Assembly (NCBI GenBank): GCA_019915135.1
Contig: JAHLMK010000009.1
Coordinates: forward strand, 806,001-870,000
Length of the DNA stretch: 64,000 bases
Origin: Strobilurus pachycystidiatus
Lineage: Eukaryota; Basidiomycota; Agaricomycetes; Agaricales; Physalacriaceae
Reading direction: 5' to 3'
This document shows positions 12,022 to 23,441 of this stretch, in pieces (position 1 is the first letter of the stretch; each line of letters begins with the position of its first letter). The notes under the pieces were generated by a model. It was not told the DNA's origin. It ran no database searches and was given only the letters and a program-made list of their open reading frames with translations. A program made the translations under genes and the position numbers.

Positions 12022-12944
12022 CTACTCAGAGGGCGTCGTCGCGGGCTCCTCATCTGCTACGAGATCTATTACAATAGGGGACGCGGGAGATATAGGAGGA
12101 AGAGGAGGTGCGGCTGCAGGTGGGGTTGGCGGAAGGTTGAGCTCCTCCAAATCGTAAGACGGCGCGTCGCCGTTAGGCTGATACTCAATGATGATCGGCG
12201 GCTTGTAGGGGGCGAATAGGATAGGGATATACTTTTCCATGATCCGCATGACCGCAAGATGGTCGGATACGTCTCCTGCCCATTGTCGCAAGGCCGGTTC
12301 CCTGCAGAAAGGTTCGCTATACGACAGATGGCTTTAGTGAGTGATGCAAAGTGCGAGCAAAATGAACGCACTCCGCTACATAGGCGCGGTTCCACTTGGC
12401 GCCCGAATCGTAGAGCCACTCAGTGGTCTGCCAAGACGCCTGTTCCCGCCAAATGGCGTCATTCCTTGCGGCGTATTCATAGTTCTCGATGGCGGGGCAT
12501 AATGCGATAGGCGGGGTGAGGCTGCACTTGCGTCGCGTCAGAAAAAGACGGTTGTCCAGGCGGTAAATTATAGCCTGCCAAAGAAAACGTTTGAGTATGC
12601 TTAATTGCCTAGTAAGGACGCACCTTGCGGCCGACAGCCTGATGTGTACCATATATCTCCTCCCAGAATGGCCAGAAATCTGCCATGAAAGCAAGACGCA
12701 GGCCGCGCGCACAAGCGTGGTGATAGTATGGGGCGATCGTCTTGAGAATGTGCAGTCTAGCGGGCGACATCGATGTTCGGAGGTAGCAGCCAAACCGGCT
12801 GACCGGGTCGAATCCTTTGAGAGCGCGCGCCAGATCGGAAGGGGGGATGTTGACTTGGTCGAGAACGACACGTATTTCGTCTGGTTCGTCTAGGTCGGCG
12901 TGGTCCCAGACATCCGGGAGGTCCTCGGCGGTGTCAACGTTCAT
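12022..12944 (-). CDS. Gene B: hypothetical protein, three exons
   Basis: Minus-strand exons 12944-12624, 12574-12372 and 12316-12022 sum to 819 bases, giving 272 residues with no stop. Introns are about 49 and 55 bp with GTGCGT donors and CAG/TAG acceptors. The N-terminus is acidic, the middle is rich in Trp/Tyr/Phe (FMADFWPFWEE), and the C-terminus has a Pro-rich linker ending ATTPSE. I do not recognise the family. It is divergent from gene C (118 bp between starts), so the two may share a promoter. Confidence 0.6.
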
Positions 12945-13061
12945 GACGGCGGAAGGGAACGAGTGCGGACTTCACAGCCAAAAAGAACCGGACATGTCAT
13001 CATGATGATGCCGTTACACGTTTGATGGCCTTGCTCCTTGCCTTTGCACCGTGACCGTCAA

Positions 13062-13985
13062 ATGCGCTACCGATGCACACCACGGTATTTCCCTGCCGTC
13101 TCACACCGTGGTGTGTCGCCTTTGGAACTTAATAAGTTCTATCTGGTGACTTCTGGGCGCCGCATCGGCATTCACACACATTGGTAAGTCCATTCTCATG
13201 TTTACATGTAGTCTACTCATTGAACGGTCCACCCAGGTATTCACTGACTGCGGCCGAGCAGGACGCTCGTCCTAAGCGTGACGAATCGTGGTTGGACGCC
13301 TGCAAGCGCTGGATCGATCACTGCTGTGGCACGCATACCCACAAGGAGACCGTCCCCGCCATTTCCGTCGGCGAGCTCGCTGATCGTTGGGCAGAAGAGC
13401 TCCAAGGTCAGCAGTACGACTCCGAGGACTCTGACTACGACAACGACGACGCCGGCCCCGTCTCGTCCCCCATCGACGAGGATCTGCAACCTGCAGACAA
13501 GAGCAGCGCCAAGTCACCCGCGCCCCGCCGTACGCCTTACCACGGAGGTGCACTCACTTCGCCGTCGCCGCGTTTACGTCGCACTCCCAGGAATGAGGGA
13601 TTAGATCACCCTCGCACGGATCCCTCCACGCCTCGCCCACGCCCCAAACACACCTCGGGCTCCATTTCGTCCGCCGTCACCCCGTCCGCGTCTCGCCCGC
13701 CGCAGGGCGCTTCTTCCAGTTCTGCGTCATTCTCCAGTCGCCCGACGACGTACCTTATGTTGGAGCACCTCGGGATGCGTAGAGTCTTTGACAATGGGTA
13801 TGTTTCTTCGGCACGCGATCTTTGCATGGCGCATATTGACATGTTCCACCTTGCACAGAGCCTCTATGTTGGAGTTCTACCAGCGGGAGATTGCCCCTGC
13901 CAGCCTCAACTTGACAGTGAAAACGACAACTCGCGAGGAGGCGGAGGGCTGGCAGCTGTTCCGAGACGGAACTGGTTACTATTAG
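13062..13985 (+). CDS. Gene C: hypothetical protein with a viroplasmin/RNase H1-N-like start
   Basis: Exons 13062-13183, 13237-13797 and 13859-13985 sum to 810 bases, giving 269 residues in one frame. Near residues 25-45 the segment KFYLVTSGRRIGIHTHW resembles the short hybrid-binding motif (YxVxxGRxxGIxxxW) of RNase H1-N/viroplasmin domains, which occurs in fungal TE-associated proteins. A low-complexity Ser/Pro/Asp linker follows, then a terminal block REIAPASLNLTVKTTTREEA. The reading frame also stays open through the second intron into a Leu-rich tail. I prefer splicing because donor GTATGT and acceptor CACAG are good and the spliced end is more protein-like. Function unknown. Confidence 0.6.
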
Positions 13986-14202
13986 ATTCAGTTACGACTC
14001 GTCCAATTCATTTCATTTTGTTTGCTCTACTTTTGTCTGTACTTCTGTTACTTTGTAAATCATGAGTACAGTGTTAGAATGGCTTAGTTGATGATATCAT
14101 GTTGATTACATGTTCTAAGAGAACCAGACCCAGCTCCATGTTACGTGATTGAAATTTCCCTCTGCTCCCGCCATCTCGTCGCGTCTCGCACGGCTTTCCA
14201 CC

Positions 14203-17064
14203 ATGACCAGACGCTTAGCTCCCGACAAAAAGAAAAAGCCCGGACAGGCCAGCAAATTCTCAGCCGACCGACTAGAGATGCTTCGCGACGCTGCCGCCAA
14301 GAAGGAAAAGCTGCCGCGAAAGGAGGTCAGCGGGTTCTTGGCTACATTTCTGGCGAACTGGTGGCATCGATATCCCTACCATCTGGACAACGAGCGCCCG
14401 GCGTCGTGGCCCGAGGAACCTGAGCACCCTGCGACTGACTTGTGCGACGGGCCTGAAGGTGTCGCCGAGTATAACGCCATCATGGAACGCATTGCTGAGC
14501 TCAAAGGCGAGCTCGTCGCGTCCGGGGATAAGGTGAGTGTTGTGAACATCAATAATTTCATCCTCTGACATTTCTCTCAAGCAAATCCGTGCTTGGTTCA
14601 ACAACGCGCGTAACTCCAAATATGCGGCATCGAACGTCGTTGGGGTCGCAGCATATACTGATATGCTGAGAAAGCTGCACGACGCCAGCGTTCGCCCCGT
14701 CCGCAAGCCAACGTTCAAATTCTACATGTCGCACCCGGACTACCAACATAAGTGTCGCGAGGCGACCGACCTTGATCCCCAATTCCCCTCTACTGCACCT
14801 AAGGATATCCTTAAACTTCGCTGTACCATCGCTCGGGAGCTCTTTGAGGATGAATCCGACGAGGTCCAGGCAAAACTGGAGAGCGAAAACGCCGCCGATT
14901 TCGAAGACCGCTTAGCGCGATTTCATGGAGAGACGGGCAATGTGGATGAAGACGTTGCGGACCAAGCGATGTATGTTCTAATTAGCTTGTTATTGCCCTA
15001 TTACTGATATTATCATCTTCCAGATGTCGCATGAATTTGGCGCGTGTAGCGGGCCCACTCTTGGACGCGCTGTGTAACAGTACCGGGTATAAGATGGTGC
15101 TCATCGCTGGAGCTGCGCCGCCGGAAGGATCTAATCAGTTTTCCCTTGCGGCGTAAGTTGTGGGTTATATTCGTGAAGTCTGAAGCTTACAAAGGTCCAG
15201 TGTATATTCTGGGCGGACCGAGGATACCAAGCAAGACTTTGGGGAGTTCACGGGGCCGAATGTCATGCGAAAGAAGATATGGAACCCTTTCATGAAGTTC
15301 TTGGTGGGATGTGAAGAGGGTAAGTTTTTTTTCAGTCTTGAATTCTATACATGCTGATTTAAGACATATATTCACAGATGCCAAGGCGCAGGAGGATGTG
15401 GAGAATGCAGAGATTAGAGTCGAGACTGGCGAGAGCACGAGCCTTATCCCAGATGACGAGGATGAGGAGGGAGAACGCGATGAAGGAGATGTGACGGGAT
15501 CGGCGAATAAGGGTGCCGAAAGGGCGAAGAAGGCGAAGAGTACCAAGAAGAGCCGTGGAAGGAAGACGTCCGCCTCTGCGCCAACCGTCAGGGACGACGA
15601 CGATTTGGAAGCTCAAGCTGAGGCAGAGCATGAACAAGAAGATCAGTTTCAGCTCCCCCGCACTCCTTCACCGCAGCCAGACCACCACACCCGTTCGCCA
15701 TCGCCCCCTCGCCCGACCACGCCCAAACTTAGACCAGGGATGAACATCTCCGCTGATCTGCAGGCTGCAGTCGATGGACTTATCACACCAGATCGCCGAG
15801 CAGCTATGGCCGAGCTATCGCGCCTGGCATCACAGTACGAATTGGATAGGGAATGCAACGTGTACAGGAACAACCAGACTCTTCTAGGTCTTGGGCTGCC
15901 GCCGACCAACCAGGGGGTCATGCGTGGCAAACGATCCAAGACTGACCCGCCACCACCAACTCCCCCACGCCCACCTCCTTGTGAATCACCATCCCGGGCC
16001 GCTGGATCCATCACTTCGTCGCCCCCGCAGACTAGAGCTCAACGCGCGGCTGCGGAGGCAGCAGCTCTGGCGGCTGCGCAGGAGAGAGGCGCGGAAGATG
16101 GCGTGGCGAACCAGGGACGCCAAAGTATCACGCCTGCACCGGGCAACACCTCCCCAAGTCCTGAGCCCAGCGATGCTGAGCAACAGCCAGGCAACTCCAG
16201 CCCAGACCAACCCCGCCCATTTCCCGAAATAGGAAGGCCGACGGCACAGCCACCTTTGGCAACATCTCCAGCGCCCGCGCCTGCAACCATAACCTCCTCT
16301 CCCCCGACTCCAACTCCCGCGCCGTCAGCGGCAGCGTCAAGCTCGCAACCCAAAGCTACCAACGGACCCACCACTGAGACGTCTACAACGTCCGACGCCC
16401 AGCCCAACGAAGCTCCACCTGGCCCCGCAACCTCCCTGAGTACAGAAAAGTGGTCGCCGTGGATGAGAGATTCTCTGTCCACCTACCTTCAAGGGTGTGT
16501 GGAGAAGATGGGTCCGGAATTCAAAGAAGTGGTGCAGTTGTGGGGGGATTTGGAGATCAAGATAGGCGGCGACCAAGATGAACGTGGGCCTGGGTACAAG
16601 CCAGCATTTCGCCCCGATGAGGTTGGGAAATGGCAAGGGTATGGGCGCAAGGCGGGCGGCCCACCAAACCAAGTCTTGAAAGCTGGTTTTGGGGATCGTG
16701 TTCGACGCTGGTGGATGCACTTGAACCCAGAGTGGAGGGCGGATGCACAGAGTGACCTGTTGAGAAGAGTGGATGCTCCAAGTGGCGACTGGGGTCCTCT
16801 GGCTACCAGGGGAAGGAATGGTATGTTTTTATTCCTTTTATGCATGGCGTGGTGGGCGGAGTTGGGAGGAACTGCGGAAGAGGGCAAGTGGAAGGATTTG
16901 CTGGATGATATGAGGTGGGCATTTACCCAAATGTTAGCGGATGACAAGTCAGTGCGCCACACCCTTTCTTAAATGATTACTAATCTTTTTTCAGCCTTTC
17001 TTACCCTGTATCTGGCAGCAAGCGTGTCTCGAAGTCGACGACTGACGCTCCTCCCTCCAAGTGA
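14203..17064 (+). CDS. Gene D: large hypothetical protein with homeodomain-like WFNNAR motif
   Basis: Six exons fit one frame of 868 residues: 14203-14532, 14582-14970, 15024-15152, 15201-15319, 15378-16947 and 16995-17064. All introns are 46-58 bp with GT-AG ends. The start ATG has a good context (CCACCATGA). Exon 2 opens with QIRAWFNNARNSK, which resembles the third helix of a homeodomain (WFxNxR), although the preceding helices are not convincing. A long Pro/Ser/Thr-rich linker spans roughly residues 390-640. The C-terminal block begins near EKWSPWMRDSLSTYL and is rich in Trp. No enzyme motif was seen. It lies in tandem with gene E. Whether it is a host gene or retroelement cargo cannot be settled from this window. 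Confidence 0.6.
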
Positions 17065-17223
17065 TCCAAGCGCTCCAATTAGACTATAGCTACTATACTA
17101 TCCTGGCTACGTACTTTTGAAATGCACACATTTTTGTCCAAAGTCCATTATTCTATTAGAGGTTAGTTAGCCTTAAGTGCATTGTGCTGACATAAGACCT
17201 AGCAGGGTATAGATAAGTCATGC

Positions 17224-17255
17224 TGCCGTGGGTGCCGTGAAAATAACCCACGGCA
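17224..17255. other. Perfect 10-bp inverted repeat upstream of gene E
   Basis: TGCCGTGGGT at 17224-17233 pairs with ACCCACGGCA at 17246-17255 across a 12-base loop, about 60 bp before the gene E start codon. A related inverted repeat (CACACCACGGT / ACCGTGGTGTG, 13076-13115) lies in the first exon of gene C. The role is unknown. Confidence 0.5.
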
Positions 17256-17315
17256 TCCAAGGTCATTCAGCCTGCCGAGGACCCGTGCTTTCCTAGAAGG
17301 ATCCCGTATTACACT

Positions 17316-18613
17316 ATGGGGCACCGTCCGGCACAAGTCCACCAATATTGCAACATGGGCTACGAGGCTTTTCACTCTTTTATTGTATTATTAGTACAGC
17401 TAAGGCTGACTGCAGCTCAGTTGTGGTACTTCCCGGATTCGTTGCGCAAGCTAGCGCCCAAACACCATTTCTACGAATTCGCGGCTCGATATGCTAGCAC
17501 CATCAATCCGCTCGACTTCCAACTGGAATTCGAGATCGAAAAGGTCGATGCCCTGCTTTTCGAAGCCTACGTGCTATGGTTCGTTCGGACACTTGCACAA
17601 GGAGAACCGGAGCGGGAAGATGAAATCGACATTGAGTGGATGGTTCAAGAATACGAGGTTTTGCTGAGCTCGCCGCAACTTGTCTTGAAACAGATGCGAG
17701 AAATCGCAGAAGAAAAAGAGTGGCCTCTGGAACGGCCTACAGTGTTCAATGAAGAGGTAAATAAAGAAATTCGAACGCGAATTCCTTACTTAACAAAGAT
17801 AAGATTTTCTTTGACGATGAAGACGACGAGTCCGCCTCAGAAACGGACAGCGAAGATCAAGAGTCGGAGTTGACAACCAGAAACTCGACCCCGAAATCCT
17901 CCACACCCCTTTCCACGCCCAAGCCTAGACCTCGACCCACGCCGTTGAAGTCTGCCGAAGCGAAGGCAAGGATGGAGAAAGAAAAAGGGAAGCCAGCTAG
18001 AGCTGAGACACCGGTAAGAAAATCGACTTTGAATATCTTCAATTTGAACTAGATTTTCTTATGCCCTATCCAGCGCACCCCAATAGCTTCCACCTCCAAG
18101 CAAGCGTTGGAACCCGAACCAGGAAATTCGCCTTCGAATTCCCTGCCAACGCCCAAGGCCCTTTCCCATTCCCCTCAGCCAGCGCCTAAACGAATTCGAA
18201 AGCGAAAACGTGCCGCGACCCCAGTGGAGGAGGAAGAGGAAGCGCCAGAGCCCAAGAAACCGAAGACCAATTCGAAGCCGAAATCCTCCACTAGCCGCCC
18301 GTCCAAAGCGGACAAGCACGGCAAAGTGTTGGACAACAAGGCGATGCAGAAGAAGATCAACATGGACCGCAAGTGTCTCACCTGCGAGCAGCGAGGGCAA
18401 GAGTGTACCTGGGAGTATATGCTGAATCAGCGGGACCACCCAGACACCGTCAAGACGAAGACTTGTGTATCTTGCGACCGTTGCCGGGTCAAAAGGTACA
18501 CTTGTTCACCGCCCAAGCGCCGCTACGATTACTTCAAGCACAAATCCAAGGAGGATGTCGAATTGGACAAGCAGGTGTTGGGGCAAATCGACCAGAAACC
18601 GCCGACTATTTAA
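17316..18613 (+). CDS. Gene E: protein with a Cys-cluster (zinc-binding-like) C-terminus
   Basis: Exons 17316-17756, 17804-18013 and 18074-18613 give 396 residues. The N-terminal third is helical and hydrophobic. The middle is acidic, then Ser/Thr/Pro- and Lys-rich (nuclear-localisation-like KRIRKRKR). The C-terminal domain holds CLTCEQRGQEC, a loop of about 20 residues, then CVSCDRC and a final Cys in YTCSPP: C-x2-C-x6-C...C-x2-C-x2-C-x6-C. This resembles a Zn2Cys6 binuclear cluster with a long loop. The same arrangement (CLACEQRSVVC...CDQC) occurs in the accessory gene at 40188-42260 inside the Gypsy element. Gene E ends 177 bp before a related LTR, so it is probably an accessory gene of a second large retroelement. 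Confidence 0.65.
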
Positions 18614-18790
18614 CCAAGTTGGAAAGATAACACGAAGACCCAGCGAGCGCTTTGTTCGTGCCAACTGGAGTTGGGATTGCATCCGTGCAGACAAAACCCG
18701 AAGAGAGAACCAGAAAAATAAGCGAAATGAATTATGGTTCAGGGTGAAGATCTTGATGTTGCGGACAACATATCGAAAGTTAAAGGGAGA

Positions 18791-20604
18791 TGACACGCTT
18801 TATGCGCGCCTGAGCCTAGAAACCGAGAATTTTGCGATTTCTAGATAAGACTCGAAGCCGAAATGCACGATACATCTAACGAGAGACCATAAGATTGCCA
18901 GTGATAATACGGAGACCTCATTAGGGCAAGAATGAGCCTCCAGGAGAAATTCATCTTCGAATATCACCATCCAAAGTGCCCACTTGATTTATCAAGTCAA
19001 CATCACGTACACATTCTTAAAGAGGACTCGTCTAAGAAACGAACTCGAGTCCCAAGTAATTCGGACTCGACTTTGGCAGTGTTGTTCATAGACGATTAGA
19101 GTTCGATTAGCTCACTTCCTGATGATAAGTAGAATGGGGTTAAGCTACAGAATGGTCTAGGTCAGCATAAATGGGGATGAAAGCCCAGTAATGTTATCAC
19201 ACGATACAACTATACCCTTGGAATTCTAAGTCTAGAACCCACGATAGCACAAAATCGAGTAACAGCCGAGCTATTCGAAGAAGCCAATCAAGATAAAGAT
19301 GATCAAGTGTTCTTCATGAATAATCCGCAGTATGCCAAGAGCGTTAAGAATCAAGAAGCCAAGCTTCTTCAGATCTCAGGTGATTAAATCTGACCTGAAA
19401 TCAGTAGAGATTGGAACAAGCAGACAGATTGCGAACAACAAGTCAACGATCTATCATGGATCTTAGAGTGGATTCTTAAGCGAAATGAAGCTCTAGACTC
19501 AATCAGATAATCGAGACTGAATTGGTGACGCAATCTGAAGAATCCGAGTCGCAAAGAAGCATTCAGAACAATTAAGAGCCAAGAGAAGACGAACCCCATG
19601 TGATAGATTCGACCGATAGCACGCAAGGATGTTGCAATCCGAGCTTGAAATTAGTCAACGTGGATCAACTCTAGAGGGTTTGTCATGAGGAAATGGAAGC
19701 GCCTAGACTGGTGTCTACAGCGCGGAAATTAACTCCAAGTGGCTATTAGTTAGTAAGTTAAGATTAGTGTACAGTAGGGACCCGTTTGTATAAAAGAAGT
19801 GTCGATACAGTATAGTAGTTTAGTTTAGTGACCCGCAGCCACGAGCCCACAAAGCTCTACTGTAGTAATCTAACTCTGTACAAAATCGAATTCGATTTGC
19901 ACGCACCCAAAGAAACTTGAATTCGAGTCAAACCTAAGAACAAAAGAACAAACCTAACGCACTAAGAGCAAGGGTTTAGAACAAAAGTGAACTTAATCAA
20001 AGAGCAAAGTTCCTTGAATTCAATGTACTAGAGGCGGTGTTTCTGAGCATAGTATCTCCCTAGAGACACTACAGAGACTTTGCAGTCTGAGCCAGCCTTT
20101 CCCTAGAGAGGACCGTTCAGTCGCGAAAAGCGTTAACCAGCATAACCTCTTGAGAGTTCAAGTGCAATTCGAGCACGATTTGGTCTAAAACCCACGCAAA
20201 CACTAAAACTCGAAGAATAAGCTCCTACCGAGGTTATAAGAAACATACCAAGTGTGGCAATAGACTATTGTGTTCTTGATACAACCCCTCCAGCGCGAGG
20301 ATTGAGAAAGTCGCATAGTTTAAGTTCAGTCAGAGGCTTGTGTATTGTTCCCTGAAAACCAGACGATTTGTCAATCGGTCAAAATCCCTACCACCCCCTT
20401 CAAACTCGCACTTTGTGCACACCTACGTTTCTGTTACGCAAGAACCTTGTTTTTCAAGTGTAGTGTTGTAGTAAATCAAGCTCGATTTTCTATTGCAAAA
20501 ACCCAATATCCCAAAACCGCAGAAACCTTACTCTCATTCGGAGTATTAAGAGTTGTGTTGTTTGTTAGGTGTGATTCTACGCCTCTAAAATAACGTGCAC
20601 ATCA
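18791..20604 (+). repeat. Diverged Gypsy-type LTR (1814 bp), probably a 3' LTR
   Basis: It starts TGACACGC and ends GTGCACATCA, parallel to the Gypsy LTRs (TGATACGC...GTGCATATCA). It shares short blocks such as GAATTTTGCGATT near its start and TATAAAAG at 19789-19796. The purine run AAAGGGAGA stands directly before it, as AAGAGGAGA does before the Gypsy 3' LTR. No matching 5' LTR or TSD was found. The bases after 20604 are in-frame codons of a TET/JBP-like gene, so the element landed inside that gene. No gag or pol remains upstream in this window. Confidence 0.65.
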
Positions 20605-21009
20605 ACGGTCAACACGGGTCCTCAGACGGTCTCCCTCCCCCACGCAGACAGCGCCAACAAGCCCGATGGCTGGTGCGGCATTGTCTGCTTTGGTCCTTTC
20701 AACCATCGTCGTGGGGGCCAGCTCATATGCTGGGATTTGAAACTTATCATTGAGTTCCCTCCAGGTTGTCCCATTTACATCCCCTCTGCCCTCGTCGTGC
20801 ATTCCAACTGCCCCATTCAGCCCGGTGAGAAACGTTATTTGATCACGCAGTACACCGCCGGGGGTTTATTTCAATGGGTGGCCAATAAATTCAAGACGGA
20901 GGAGAAATTTCTATTTGAGGCGGGTGATGAAGAGAGGGAGCAGTGGTGGAAGGACCGGGAGACTCGTTGGCACCGCGGACTTCGTCTTTTCCCTGAAGTA
21001 CCTTCTTGA
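20605..21009 (+). pseudogene. C-terminal fragment of a second TET/JBP-like dioxygenase gene
   Basis: The open frame from the LTR border to the stop at 21007-21009 reads TVNTGPQTVSLPHADSAN (HAD as the metal-binding pair), then GGQLICWDL, IIEFPPGCPIYIPSA, the distal His in VVHSN, and an Arg in GEKRYLITQY. The end is GGLFQWV plus a charged tail. Motif order and spacing match the gene at 4301-11042, so it is the same family. The opposite orientation and sequence differences make it a separate copy. Everything upstream of the catalytic core is missing, replaced by the LTR at 18791-20604. It cannot make a complete enzyme from this locus. Confidence 0.75.
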
Positions 21010-21154
21010 CAATATGTATCTTACTGTGAAAATGGTAAACTTACTTTGATGTGTATCATACTGTGACAATGGTAAACTTACTTTTATTTGACTTATTTTT
21101 TTTGTGTGCCTCGAGTGTGCTTACAACGTAGTACCCTGCATTGGTACTACCAAG

Positions 21155-21222
21155 AAGAACAATAGCTCAGTGGAATTGGGTATGCCCATGTCCGCCTGAG
21201 AGCAAGTTCAACCCCGCATCTA
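21155..21222 (+). other. tRNA-like (SINE-head-like) segment
   Basis: It contains an A-box-like TAGCTCAGTGG and, about 40 bp on, a B-box-like AGTTCAACCCC. Acceptor and D stems do not pair properly, so it is not a functional tRNA. A tRNA-derived SINE head or decayed tRNA is possible. Confidence 0.3.
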
Positions 21223-21248
21223 ACCACCTATTTTGCTGCACTCACTGC

Positions 21249-21492
21249 GGTCCGAACCGGTCTTTAACCGGTTCAGACCGGTCTTCGCTAGACCGGTTCA
21301 AACCGGTCCCAAGACCGGTTAAAGACCGGTAACAGCAACGGTCCGTGTTTAGGACCGGTTCAAGTCCAGAGTCCAGTCAAATTCAGGATTTCAGTGAACC
21401 GGTCCAGGTCCAGTCCGGGACCTCTGGGGGTAAAAAACCGGACTGGACCGGACTTTAAAACCCTACCGAATATATATTCGTGGACATCTCTA
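21249..21492. mobile_element. ACCGGT-rich MITE remnant ending in a hAT-like TIR
   Basis: About nine ACCGGT hexamers occur in about 170 bp, followed by CCGGACTGGACCGGAC and the terminal sequence ATTCGTGGACATCTCTA. That terminus is the same as the right end of the MITE at 47694-48155. The left TIR was not found, so this may be a one-ended or diverged copy. Confidence 0.5.
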
Positions 21493-22406
21493 CATGTCGC
21501 CGTCTGCGGGGTTGTTACATGTTCTTTTCTTGACTCTGACTTTGACTCACCACCTAGGCAGTGGTCGCCAGACTTGTTGCTGAAGCAAAGGTGCGTTTGT
21601 GCCCCAGATACATCCTCCATTCCGAGTCCTGACTCTGACTTGGACTCGGAGAGTGGTCCAGGAATACGCCGCCCACTGGAGGACTCGAAGCAGCTTACTT
21701 GAACTACCGTCGACCATGTCATCCACACTCCAGATTGGCGGTTGATTCCAGTGGGCTCTCTCCGATGTAGCACTGACCTTCGTCGGGCGCTCGATCATTC
21801 CCACTGCATCCCCTCCCCTGCCATCAGCACGTGATGTGAAAATGCTCCGAAAGTAGTTACCACCGCCTTTGTCGGTGTTTGTTTACCATTCTTGTCCGTA
21901 ATACCCTTCGTCTACGACGCGCATATGGAAACCCAACCAAATCAAGACGTATCTACTCAACGGTGCACGCGCCCGAAATGCAAAAAACTTCTTCCTCTCA
22001 ATTGGAACTGGCTACAGTGCTTCGTGTGTCAAGAAAGCAGCCGCCGTTGCAAAAAGCGAAAACGCAACCCAAGTGACGGCGGTGAGGCGCGCCCGGGACC
22101 CAGCACACCGGCAACTGCTCTCCCCCCTATTATGCCACCTGCTTCTCACGCTGGAGATGGAACGGATGAGGAGGTTGAGTCGGATGATGATGGCAGATGG
22201 AACGTAAGTCAATGCGACGGTATGCTGTTTCCGCGAAACCTGATCATTCTCCAGATAGCAGCCATTAGATACAATGACAGAGAGGGCATGGTGTGCGCAA
22301 TACGCGATGTCTTCAGGAAGAAATCCAAGATTCATTTCTATGGGTGTTACACGATTGCCGAGGATCCAATGCTATCAATGAAAGAACATGTCCGTATGCT
22401 CGCAAA

Positions 22407-23441
22407 CACCGGGGGCATTCGCCACCTCGTTCCGAAAGGAACGAGTCAGACTCGTCCTAACGGCACCTGAACGGCACCTGGTGAAAACCTGGAATCCTGC
22501 CCTCTTATGTAATCCTGTGACAACTGGCGGGACTTGCACCACACACGCGAAGAGGGACGGACGACACTAGCAGGAAGGACAAACGGATGAGGATCAGGGA
22601 GAAGAACAAAGGATAGAAGAAAAGGATGCGCACGGTCAAGGTGGTGTGAGCAAGACGAGACCACGGAGTCGAGTGTGTTGCATTCCCTACTATTTTATCC
22701 TGTTTAGTTCTCGTTCTATCCCAACTTTGTCTCGTTCTCTTGCAACTTCATTTCATTCCAATTTGGGGTGCTACTACATTCCCTGGTCGGCTAAAATTCC
22801 TCGCTTGGATGTATATCCCATTGCAGTCAGTATCGCCATGACGCGGATAATTCGGACTCTCCTCTCCTCCTTACTTTGCCATCTCTCATACACACCCAGA
22901 CATCCTCAAACACTTCCTTTTTGTTCCTTCCCGTCGGGATGGAGGAGATGATCGATGGGGTGGCGAGTCAGATGGCGCAATCTTGGCGGGGAATCCGGAT
23001 GGAGAGTATTTCATCGCAGGTGGAGACGTGGCTGAAGGACCGGCTGTGGAAGATGAAGCGCAAGTTGACGTTGTATCAGGAATTACAGTGCCATTGACTG
23101 CGACGACCCCACCAGCTTGTATTCAGGAGAGAATAAGGGCTTCATGTGGGGCGGCAAGTCCTCTGACTCCTATCGCGCCTCGTTCACATTCTTCAGTGTG
23201 GACCCTGCAAACAGCGGTATGTATGTCGGTCTTCACAGATAACAACTTGGCGGACCGCTTTCCAGGTCAGAGGGAGAGCAGAACGTGCGTCAAGGTGTGA
23301 GGTCCTCCGGCCCGCAAACATCTGTTGTCACTGGATTACGTAAGCTGGCAGAATGCCAGGTATTTGCCAGGTGCCGTTCAGGTGACGTTAGGACAAGTCT
23401 GACTCGTTCCTTTCGGAACGAGGTGGCAAATGCCCCCGGTG
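22407..23441. mobile_element. 1035-bp non-autonomous DNA transposon with long TIRs and 3-bp TSD
   Basis: The ends are inverted repeats of about 120-130 bp (CACCGGGGGCATT... against ...AATGCCCCCGGTG) at roughly 85-90% identity by eye. Each TIR holds a small palindrome CTCGTTCC/GGAACGAG. AAA flanks both sides (22404-22406 and 23442-23444), and removing the element with one AAA restores the MULE reading frame exactly. The inside shows no transposase motif. A 3-bp TSD with a CAC-type terminus recalls CACTA or PIF/Harbinger elements. The superfamily is not certain. Confidence 0.8.

Larger units (their letters stand above)
21010..21924. other. Non-coding stretch with short repeats before the MULE gene
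   Basis: A partial direct duplication (GTATCTTACTGTGAAAATGG versus GTATCATACTGTGACAATGG) lies at about 21015-21083. A tRNA-like block and an ACCGGT-rich MITE fragment follow and are listed separately. From 21500 to 21924 I see no gene. It is presumably the upstream end of the MULE. Confidence 0.5.

Noticed and set aside
13798..14065. Leu-rich, membrane-like tail from reading gene C through its last intron
   Set aside because: Good splice sites at 13797/13859 give a more typical, in-frame protein end. The hydrophobic tail looks like read-through of intron and 3' UTR.
18465..18848. ORF continuing from gene E past its stop in another frame
   Set aside because: It is a shadow of the gene E exon plus the LTR start, with no splice site to connect it.
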